A model generated the notes under the pieces. It did no database searches. It was given only the letters and a program-made list of their open reading frames with translations, and was not told the DNA's origin. The translations under genes were made by a program, and so were the position numbers. From Acholeplasmatales bacterium (GTDB taxonomy: Bacteria; Bacillota_I; Bacilli_A; Acholeplasmatales; Anaeroplasmataceae): a DNA stretch of 5,797 bases. The stretch is from the NCBI GenBank assembly GCA_016282815.1, contig JAEELU010000090.1:1-5797 (forward strand), written 5' to 3'. Positions 1 through 4,301 of the stretch are shown here, piece after piece; position 1 is the first letter of the stretch; each line of letters begins with the position of its first letter.

Positions 1-123
1 GTTAAAGGTACTCCATATGATTTTATGGCTTTAGCCTTTGGTAAAGAAGTTCTTGATTTACTAAAAATAAAAAAGATTGATTCTAATTTGGTTATACTGC
101 TACCAACACTACTAACCAAGTAA
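1..123 (+). CDS. C-terminal part of an IS30-like transposase (5' end outside window)
   Basis: Frame 1 is open from the window edge for 40 codons and stops at TAA 121-123. The peptide begins VKGTPYDFMALAFGKEVLDL and ends in LLPTLLTK. The pattern of a 'TPYD/E-x-F' start, 'GKEVLDLLxIKKI', then a short 'L-P-LL-K' end is what I recall from the extreme C-terminus of Bacillota IS30-family transposases, after the DDE integrase core. The catalytic residues lie outside the window, so activity cannot be judged. IS-end-like sequence starts about 55 nt after the stop, which fits an IS right end. The family call rests on remembered similarity of a 40-residue tail; another DDE family remains possible. Confidence 0.65.
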   Translation, partial: VKGTPYDFMALAFGKEVLDLLKIKKIDSNLVILLPTLLTK

Positions 124-177
124 TCAATCTTATATAAAAATACAGCCAAAACAAGGTAATCAATTTAATAAATCACG

Positions 178-203
178 GCGGAATTTAGTTGTGCAAAATT
201 AAC
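178..203 (+). repeat. GCGGAATTTA repeat, copy 1 (probable IS right-end sequence)
   Basis: The core GCGGAATTTA lies at 178-187 and the match to copy 2 runs 13 nt (GCGGAATTTAGTT). Beyond the core, copy 1 continues to CAAAATTAAC and copy 3 to CAATTAAC, so copies 1 and 3 resemble each other over about 25 nt. The position about 55 nt after the transposase stop fits the terminal inverted repeat of an IS30-like element. The partner end is outside the window, so the element boundary is inferred. Confidence 0.5.
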
Positions 204-284
204 TATTCGCTATCATTAGACTAACTACACTTATTTTTTTTGCCTTTTTTTGGCAATTTAATTATACTACATTTTTTTAATTAT

Positions 285-343
285 GCAAAAAAAGAATGAA
301 TAACATTCATCCTCAATTTAGCGGAATTTAGTTATTCATTCTT
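285..343 (-). terminator. candidate terminator of the three-gene operon
   Basis: AAGAATGAATAAC (292-304) and GTTATTCATTCTT (331-343) are a perfect 13-bp inverted repeat with a 26-nt loop. Read on the minus strand, the stem runs directly into a T-rich run (complement of the A-run at 287-293), as in a Rho-independent terminator. The stem is AT-rich and the loop long, so it may be weak. On the plus strand it is followed only by a loose T-rich stretch. Confidence 0.5.
321..333 (+). repeat. GCGGAATTTA repeat, copy 2 (mostly in hairpin loop)
   Basis: This is a second exact copy of GCGGAATTTAGTT, in the same direction as copy 1. Its first ten bases are the last ten bases of the loop of a 13-bp perfect inverted repeat, and its last three bases start the right arm. 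Confidence 0.55.
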
Positions 344-370
344 ACAAATTTTATTTTTCAACTATTTATA

Positions 371-394
371 GCGGAATTTACTTTTTCAATTAAC
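371..394 (+). repeat. GCGGAATTTA repeat, copy 3
   Basis: This is a third exact copy of the 10-mer (371-380), followed by CTTTTTCAATTAAC. It shares AGCGGAATTTA with copy 2, and the GCGGAATTTA plus CAA-TTAAC pattern with copy 1. It lies only about 35 nt from the stop codon of the minus-strand membrane-protein gene, so it may be the remnant end of an older insertion. Confidence 0.5.
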
Positions 395-395
395 G

Positions 396-417
396 AAGCT
401 TCATTTTTTTGAAGCTT
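396..417 (-). other. hairpin overlapping the stop codon of the WHPxW gene
   Basis: AAGCTTCA (396-403) and TGAAGCTT (410-417) form an 8-bp stem with a 6-nt A loop in the minus-strand RNA. The stem includes two bases of the TAA stop (416-418). No T-run follows on the minus strand, so it is not a complete terminator. It may protect the 3' end or assist the larger hairpin downstream. Confidence 0.4.
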
Positions 418-745
418 AATCTCTATCTACAAACTCAACTCTTATTCTTTTATTTCTTTTGAACAAAATTGGCTCGAAAATTATATAGTAAACAGGTATT
501 GTTAGGAATATTACCCAAAGTGGATGCCAGATACCTAATGTGAAGCCCAATGATAGATAAATTGCGGCTACAGCAATTGGATATAGGCTCTTGTAAAAGC
601 TTCTATCAAGTAATACTGGAACAATTATAATTAGGAAGAATACAGCCCACGTTGGGTGCCATACACCTGTTGTAAAGCCTATTGTTAAAAAGATAATTGT
701 TGCGATGAGTGGAGTTGCGGCATTAATCCTGTGCTTTATGCTCAC
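416..745 (-). CDS. small membrane protein with two tandem TM-WHPxW-TM units
   Basis: This 109-residue protein has about four short hydrophobic helices (roughly residues 11-28, 33-47, 54-72, 77-95). Residues 23-33 (GFTTGVWHPTW) and 67-77 (GFTLGIWHPLW) are clear internal duplicates 44 residues apart. Basic residues lie at the start (K4, R6), between the units (R48, K52) and at the end (residues 96-102), so the positive-inside rule puts both WHPxW turns outside the cytoplasm. The GTG start at 745 is supported by a full AAGGAGGT SD 8 nt upstream, inside the preceding gene, which it overlaps by 23 nt. It is the last gene of an operon with a DUF2089-like and a DUF4097 protein. WHPxW hydrophobic segments occur in small Bacillota membrane proteins of unknown function; I cannot assign a biochemical role. 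A membrane anchor or sensor for its partners is inference. Confidence 0.85.
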   Translation of the reverse strand: MSIKHRINAATPLIATIIFLTIGFTTGVWHPTWAVFFLIIIVPVLLDRSFYKSLYPIAVAAIYLSLGFTLGIWHPLWVIFLTIPVYYIIFEPILFKRNKRIRVEFVDRD

Positions 746-1589
746 TCTTAAATACCTCCTTAACCTTTGTTGTTACATTCTTAAATTTCTTACCATCAAT
801 TAGAATTGTACCTGAAATTGATGTTGATTTAATATTCATAGCGTGTGATGCCTCTAAAATCTTGATTGTACCTGATACTGTATCTACCTTTAAATCACTT
901 GCAAGTAAATAGTCAATATCGATATCACCTGATACACTTGAAATTTGTGCTATATCAGTATTGATTTCCTCAATTTCTATATCGCCAGATACTGCATGTG
1001 TTTTAAATTCATTAGCTGTTATTTTCTTGAATTCACAATCACCAGATACAATTGATAAATTGAAGGATTTAGAATCTAAATCAATTTTTGATACAAAATC
1101 ACCACTTGCCGAATTAAGCTTAAGCTTATTAACCTTAAAACCAGCAGGTAAAGCAATTGTGAATAAGCCTGGTCTTCTTCTATTTAATCCAAAGAACTTT
1201 TTAGTTAATGAACCAATGAAAATCTCTCTATCGTTATTTACGATGTTATATGAAGTTTCCTCAATATCATCCATGTAAATATGAGTATCACCATCAGTAG
1301 ATTCTTCAAATCTAACATTATCAGATACTGTATTAATTTCGATGTTAAACTTTGTAGGCTCAGTGTCCTTCTCATCTGGCTTGTGATCATAGCCTGAGCT
1401 TTCAACCATCTTCTTAACTATTTCCTTTGGACTACCAAGTCTATTTTGAATTTCCTCATCAGTCATTTCTGATTCTAGGCCAAAATCATATCTCTTACGA
1501 TACTTATCTAAAATATCATCTGTGTTAACAAATCCATTAGCCTCTAATTCTTTTTCTAATTCCTTTAAAAATTCATCTCTTGTTTTCAT
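723..1589 (-). CDS. HAAS (DUF1700)/DUF4097 beta-ladder protein
   Basis: This is a 288-residue protein. Residues 1-65 form a helical HAAS/DUF1700-like domain (TRDEFLKELEKEL...; DILDKYRKRYDFGLESEM; LGSPKEIVKKM). An acidic linker (about 66-80) follows, then a DUF4097-type region from about 81 to 280. In the second half, Ser-Gly pairs recur at residues 162, 182, 201, 220, 239 and 259, mostly as VSGD/SISG followed by alternating hydrophobics, so rungs of 19-20 residues predict a beta-ladder or solenoid. I see no signal peptide and no transmembrane helix, so the protein is probably cytosolic or recruited to the membrane by a partner. The start ATG 1589 overlaps the previous stop (TAATG) and has AGGTGA 6 nt upstream. 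DUF4097 domains occur in envelope-stress proteins such as LiaX and YvlB; a similar role here is inferred. Confidence 0.88.
   Translation of the reverse strand: MKTRDEFLKELEKELEANGFVNTDDILDKYRKRYDFGLESEMTDEEIQNRLGSPKEIVKKMVESSGYDHKPDEKDTEPTKFNIEINTVSDNVRFEESTDGDTHIYMDDIEETSYNIVNNDREIFIGSLTKKFFGLNRRRPGLFTIALPAGFKVNKLKLNSASGDFVSKIDLDSKSFNLSIVSGDCEFKKITANEFKTHAVSGDIEIEEINTDIAQISSVSGDIDIDYLLASDLKVDTVSGTIKILEASHAMNIKSTSISGTILIDGKKFKNVTTKVKEVFKSEHKAQD
754..761 (-). promoter_or_regulatory. strong ribosome binding site fixing a GTG start
   Basis: The minus strand reads AAGGAGGT, then 8 nt, then GTG at 745. It lies within the 3' end of the upstream coding sequence. It is the most canonical ribosome binding site in the window, so the membrane protein is probably translated efficiently and at least partly independently of upstream ribosomes. 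Confidence 0.8.
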
Positions 1590-1954
1590 TATAGCTCACC
1601 TAATATCCTTTCTGCTTCCTCAAATGTTATTTCCTTATTCTTAAGCATTCTTTTTGTTTTCTCTCTTAGATCCTCATCCTCATTTTCTATTTTCATATTT
1701 AGAGATAAGCATAAATCCTCGATGTTCTTTTTTACTGTTGGGTAGGAAATACCTAATTCCTTTTCAATCATTTTTATATTTCCCTGATTTTTAATAAATA
1801 CTAAAGCAAAATCTAATTGCTCACGTGATAAATAATCAAATGGGTTTAAAGTGAATTCTCCTGTAATCTCTGTATCACAATGAGTACACTTCAATGTTTT
1901 GACTATTAGCTTTTCCTTACATATCGGACAATATCCTATAATATTCTTTTTCAT
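1589..1954 (-). CDS. DUF2089-like zinc-ribbon/HTH putative regulator
   Basis: This 121-residue protein has three parts. A zinc ribbon carries C9-x2-C12 and C23-x2-C26. A helix-turn-helix region at about 45-82 contains GNIKMIEKELGISYPTVKKN. A charged C-terminal helix pair ends in KEITFEEAERIL, resembling the short 'GKIT-EEA-LL' segment found in YvlB/LiaX-like and DUF2089 proteins. The order matches DUF2089-family proteins, presumed transcription regulators. I chose ATG 1954 over an in-frame GTG at 1972 because AGGTGAT lies 3 nt upstream of it and the GTG falls at the predicted transcription start. It is the first gene of the operon and its stop shares a base with the next start. Autoregulation through the palindrome at 1995-2009 is plausible but inferred. 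Confidence 0.82.
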   Translation of the reverse strand: MKKNIIGYCPICKEKLIVKTLKCTHCDTEITGEFTLNPFDYLSREQLDFALVFIKNQGNIKMIEKELGISYPTVKKNIEDLCLSLNMKIENEDEDLREKTKRMLKNKEITFEEAERILGEL

Positions 1955-1957
1955 TTC

Positions 1958-1964
1958 ATCACCT
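1958..1964 (-). promoter_or_regulatory. AGGTGAT ribosome binding site selecting ATG 1954
   Basis: The minus strand reads AGGTGAT-GAA-ATG. GGTGAT pairs with the 5' side of the usual anti-SD, so the short 3-nt gap corresponds to normal spacing. This supports ATG 1954 and argues against the upstream GTG at 1972. Confidence 0.65.
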
Positions 1965-1977
1965 GATTTCACTTATT

Positions 1978-2005
1978 ATTTTAAACATATTTTAAATATT
2001 GTCAA
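1978..2005 (-). promoter_or_regulatory. sigma-A type promoter of the three-gene operon
   Basis: On the minus strand, a perfect -35 TTGACA (2000-2005) is followed by a 16-nt spacer and a -10 TAAAAT (1978-1983; 5 of 6 to consensus). The predicted start near 1971 leaves a leader of only about 17 nt before ATG 1954, just enough for the ribosome binding site. A terminator for the upstream gene lies at 2058-2087, so this looks like the head of an independent transcription unit. Confidence 0.7.
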
Positions 2006-2009
2006 TATT
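1995..2009. promoter_or_regulatory. palindromic candidate operator over the -35 box
   Basis: AATATTG-T-CAATATT is a perfect 15-bp odd palindrome (7-bp arms) centred on 2002. It fully covers the -35 hexamer of the operon promoter, so a bound protein would block RNA polymerase. The HTH product of the first gene is the obvious candidate ligand. The sequence is AT-rich, so chance is not excluded. Confidence 0.4.
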
Positions 2010-2057
2010 CATTATTAATTATTTTAATCATATTATTAATTTTTTTAATTTTTAGGG

Positions 2058-2087
2058 TAAAAATAAAGGCAAATCGTTAAATTTGCC
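2058..2087 (-). terminator. Rho-independent terminator after the Nudix gene
   Basis: On the minus strand, GGCAAAT and ATTTGCC form a 7-bp stem (2068-2074 with 2081-2087) and a 6-nt loop. A T-rich run (TTTATTTTTA, 2058-2067) follows. It sits 11 nt after the Nudix stop codon. On the plus strand the same stem is followed by ATATTTTTA, so weak two-way function is possible. Confidence 0.8.
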
Positions 2088-2098
2088 ATATTTTTATG

Positions 2099-2635
2099 TT
2101 AATTTTTATATTTCATCAAATAATAAGTGATAGCTACTATTGTTTTAGCATCCTTAATTCTTCCATCTAGAATCATTTCCTTTGCTTCATCTAGTGGAAC
2201 CTCATATGTTTCTATTATCTCATCATCATCAAAATGAGTTTTAGTCTTTTTAGTATTAAGAGCTAAATATAAATGAATTACCTCTGATGAATAGCCACAG
2301 GTAGGATATACATCTGTTAAATGTATTAATTCCTCTGCCTTATTACCTGTTTCCTCCTCTAATTCTCTTAGAGCTGCCTGATATGGATCCTCTCCCTTTT
2401 CAAGCTTACCAGCAGGTATTTCATATATTACCTCATCATAGGCATATCTAAATTGCTTTTCTAGTAAAATCTTATCATCAGGTGTAACACATAATATTGC
2501 CGCACCACCATGATGCCTTACTACCTCTCTAAATGATTTATTACCATTTGGGCATAAAACCTCATCAAGCTCTACCTTGACTACCTTACCATCAAATATA
2601 ACCTTACCATTTAGCTTTTTCTCTCTCATATCCAT
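2099..2635 (-). CDS. nudF: Nudix hydrolase, ADP-ribose pyrophosphatase-like
   Basis: This 178-residue protein carries a complete Nudix box at residues 76-98: G76, x5, E82, x7, R90-E91-L92-x-E94-E95-x-G97. R90, E91, E94 and E95 supply the Mg2+ site. An N-terminal strand domain (KVIFDGKVVKVELDEVLCPN), REVVRHHGGAAIL, the EKQFRYAYDEVIYEIPAGKL block before the box, and YPTCGYSSEVIHLYLA after it match NudF-type enzymes that split ADP-ribose to AMP and ribose 5-phosphate. The usual Pro before that Gly is Cys113, a mild variation. DDDEIIE (136-142) fits the loop carrying the catalytic glutamate. Length is normal. ATG 2635 has GGTGAT 5 nt upstream. The MATE gene ends only 44 nt before it and I see no clear promoter in the gap, so the two are probably co-transcribed. 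Substrate is inferred from family. Confidence 0.88.
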   Translation of the reverse strand: MDMREKKLNGKVIFDGKVVKVELDEVLCPNGNKSFREVVRHHGGAAILCVTPDDKILLEKQFRYAYDEVIYEIPAGKLEKGEDPYQAALRELEEETGNKAEELIHLTDVYPTCGYSSEVIHLYLALNTKKTKTHFDDDEIIETYEVPLDEAKEMILDGRIKDAKTIVAITYYLMKYKN

Positions 2636-2640
2636 AATTA

Positions 2641-2646
2641 ATCACC
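2641..2646 (-). promoter_or_regulatory. GGTGAT ribosome binding site of the Nudix gene
   Basis: The minus strand reads ACGGTGAT, 5 nt, ATG at 2635. It selects the first Met over a second in-frame Met two codons later. It is of the same GGTGA(T) type as the sites before the two operon genes at 1589 and 1954. Confidence 0.5.
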
Positions 2647-2679
2647 GTATACTAATATAGCATATTTTAGGATTAATTA

Positions 2680-4128
2680 CTATTCATATTTAAGCTCACT
2701 TACATCTGGCTCTGGGTCAGATAGCTGCATTCCCTTAAATCCCTTCCTTTTAATTCTAATAAGGAATATTACTAGGAATAATATAGATACTAATAATATT
2801 ATAGTATTACTAATACCCATAGATAATCCTGCACATAGTGTAGGAGATAATTCAGGATTTATTGCATGAATTGTTATTAAGAAAATAATTCTACTACCAA
2901 TCCTTGATAAATTTAATATTGTTGATAGACCAGTTTGACCAAAGCCATATAATAATCCAAGTACAGCTGCAGTTACACCAAGTGCTGGAATTGAAAGTGA
3001 ATCCCAAACAAATATTTCCTTTACCATTTGAATATAGGCATCACTCTTAGCATCAGATGATGAGAATAGCTTAACTAGCTGATCAATAAATACAAATCTC
3101 ATTAATACATATCCAACCATTGACACAACTGTAACACTAATTAATGTATATACTAAAGATCTTATAGCTCTTCTTATATTTCTATTACCTAAATTCTGGC
3201 TAACGATAGTTGATTCACCCTCCTCAAATGAGTTTGTAGGAGATGTAATCATACCACACATATTATTAGATACACCAAGTGTACCAACAATTAATCCATC
3301 AGTTACAGCATTCCAGTATTCACCACAAATACCATTTACGACAACCTTACCTAGTGACATAACAAATTTACCTAGGAAAATAGGAATTGATAATCTTAAA
3401 ATAGGAACAACATAATGTTTCTTAGGTAAAATCATCTTTAATGATAATCTTAAAACATTTCTATTACCGAATAATATAATTAAGGCAACTATAGTTAATA
3501 AGCCCTGGGCGATAATAGTTGATAATTCAACAAATACGATATCCTTTTGACCCCATAGGAATACAAATCCTGCAGTTAAGCCTAGCTTGAATACTAATAC
3601 TATTAAATTTAATCCTAATATAATTCTTGAATTACCCTTGGCCTTTTCCAAACCAATGAATACTGTATTTATAGTTACTAATGCTAATTCAAGCATTTGA
3701 AGCTGAAAATAACCAACACCAATTTCAATAGATGCAGGCGCAACTCTACATAGCCATAGAATTGGTTCTGCAAGTGGAATAAATATTAAGCATATTATCG
3801 CACTCATAATTATTGCCATAAAGAATAAATTAGAGCTTGCATACCTTGCGTTCTTTACATCGCCAGCACCATAATATCTAGCAACTAATACAGCACCTCC
3901 GGCTGCAAGTCCACCACCAAACGCAGATATAGTACTTTTTATCTGGCTGATTGATGAGACAGCGTTTTGGGCAGTTGTGGAGATTTGTGCACAGATAATT
4001 TGGTCGAGTAATGTATATGTACTGTTAAAAAGCTGATAAACAGCTAGGGGAAAGATTATAACGAATAAGGTTTTGCCCAAATTACCACTAAGAATTAAAC
4101 GTCTTCTTTTTTCTGCTTTAGTTTCCAC
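2680..4128 (-). CDS. MATE-family efflux transporter
   Basis: This is an integral membrane exporter of about 482 residues, a normal MATE length, with two MatE repeats and roughly 12 helices. Repeat 1 shows SGNLGKTLFVIIFPLAVYQL, the YTLLDQI segment after it, and FGGGLAAGGAVLVARYYGAG with DVKNAR. Repeat 2 shows LSIPIFLGKFVMSLGKVVVN and the PTNSFEEGESTIVSQNLGNR block. MATE proteins expel drugs or metabolites in exchange for Na+ or H+; the substrate cannot be read here. The usual 'GR' after DTI/DQI is ICAQ, a small deviation. The tail ends in a charged cytosolic stretch (SDPEPDVSELKYE). An in-frame GTG at 4137 would add three residues; I prefer GTG 4128 because GGTGGT sits 4 nt upstream. There is no ATG start nearby. 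It is probably co-transcribed with the Nudix gene. Confidence 0.9.
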   Translation of the reverse strand: METKAEKRRRLILSGNLGKTLFVIIFPLAVYQLFNSTYTLLDQIICAQISTTAQNAVSSISQIKSTISAFGGGLAAGGAVLVARYYGAGDVKNARYASSNLFFMAIIMSAIICLIFIPLAEPILWLCRVAPASIEIGVGYFQLQMLELALVTINTVFIGLEKAKGNSRIILGLNLIVLVFKLGLTAGFVFLWGQKDIVFVELSTIIAQGLLTIVALIILFGNRNVLRLSLKMILPKKHYVVPILRLSIPIFLGKFVMSLGKVVVNGICGEYWNAVTDGLIVGTLGVSNNMCGMITSPTNSFEEGESTIVSQNLGNRNIRRAIRSLVYTLISVTVVSMVGYVLMRFVFIDQLVKLFSSSDAKSDAYIQMVKEIFVWDSLSIPALGVTAAVLGLLYGFGQTGLSTILNLSRIGSRIIFLITIHAINPELSPTLCAGLSMGISNTIILLVSILFLVIFLIRIKRKGFKGMQLSDPEPDVSELKYE

Positions 4129-4208
4129 AACTACCACCCGCTTTCACACATATTTTACTCTTATTTATAATTTTTCACGGAAAAAATAACACAATTCGAA
4201 CTTTTTTT

Positions 4209-4243
4209 GAAAAACCTTAATGAAAACGTTTTATTGGTTTTTC
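4209..4243. promoter_or_regulatory. dyad with an embedded cre-like (CcpA) operator
   Basis: GAAAAACC (4209-4216) and GGTTTTTC (4236-4243) are perfect 8-bp inverted arms. Between them lies ATGAAAACGTTTTATT (4220-4235), whose centre AAAACGTTTT is a 10-bp palindrome. It matches the catabolite-responsive element pattern TGNAARCGNWWWCA at 12 of 14 positions; only the final CA is altered to AT. It overlaps the possible -10 of the antiporter gene, so binding there would be expected to repress it. LacI/CcpA-family binding is inferred from the consensus alone. Confidence 0.4.
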
Positions 4244-4289
4244 GTATATAAATTAATATTTAAAGTAGTAAAATAATACATGTTCGATT

Positions 4290-4293
4290 GGAG
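4290..4293 (+). promoter_or_regulatory. ribosome binding site of the antiporter gene
   Basis: GGAG (within TTGGAGATG) lies 8 nt before ATG 4302 and supports that start. No other in-frame start is better placed. Confidence 0.6.
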
Positions 4294-4301
4294 ATGAAAA
4301 T

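Larger units (their letters stand above)
124..415. other. gene-free interval between transposase end and operon
   Basis: I find no credible coding sequence here. The interval is very AT-rich. It contains three direct copies of GCGGAATTTA, a 13-bp inverted repeat around the middle copy, a small TTGCC/GGCAA hairpin with a T7 loop at 240-256, and a hairpin running into the stop codon of the flanking minus-strand gene. The 8-mer TAATCAAT also recurs at 121-128 and 157-164. The stretch looks like IS-end debris plus the 3' untranslated region of the operon to the right. Confidence 0.6.
4129..4301. other. divergent intergenic region between MATE and antiporter
   Basis: This gap must carry the promoters of both neighbours. 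For the plus-strand gene, TTGAAA (4207-4212) with a 17-nt spacer to TTTATT (4230-4235) is a possible but weak match, and TATAAA at 4247-4252 is an alternative -10. No convincing minus-strand promoter is visible; TTGTGT to TATAAA has a long 19-nt spacer. It also contains a TTTTTC-ACG-GAAAAA hairpin (4171-4185), the palindrome TTCGAA, and the cre-like dyad listed separately. Confidence 0.45.

Noticed and set aside
240..256. TTGCC-T7-GGCAA hairpin as a terminator for the transposase gene
   Set aside because: The stem is only 5 bp, the T-run is in the loop and not after the stem, and the following TTTAATT is weak.
178..394. GCGGAATTTA repeats as a CRISPR array
   Set aside because: There are only three short copies with unequal spacing (143 and 50 nt), no conserved full-length repeat and no cas genes.
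961..1278. 105-codon open frame on the plus strand
   Set aside because: It lies antisense inside the HAAS/DUF4097 gene. It has no family resemblance, and its Ser/Leu-rich composition is what the complement of the VSGD-repeat codons yields. The minus-strand gene has domains, a ribosome binding site and operon context.
1955..1972. Six-residue N-terminal extension of the DUF2089-like protein from GTG 1972
   Set aside because: The GTG coincides with the predicted transcription start and lacks a ribosome binding site, and the AGGTGAT site would lie inside the extension.
4129..4137. Three-residue extension of MATE from GTG 4137
   Set aside because: The best ribosome-binding-like sequence (GGTGGT) overlaps this GTG and is correctly spaced for GTG 4128. 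The evidence is modest, so 4137 stays possible.
4138..4301. Riboswitch or other structured leader before the antiporter
   Set aside because: I see only simple inverted repeats. There is no terminator/antiterminator pair or known riboswitch core, and the dyad fits a protein-binding site better.
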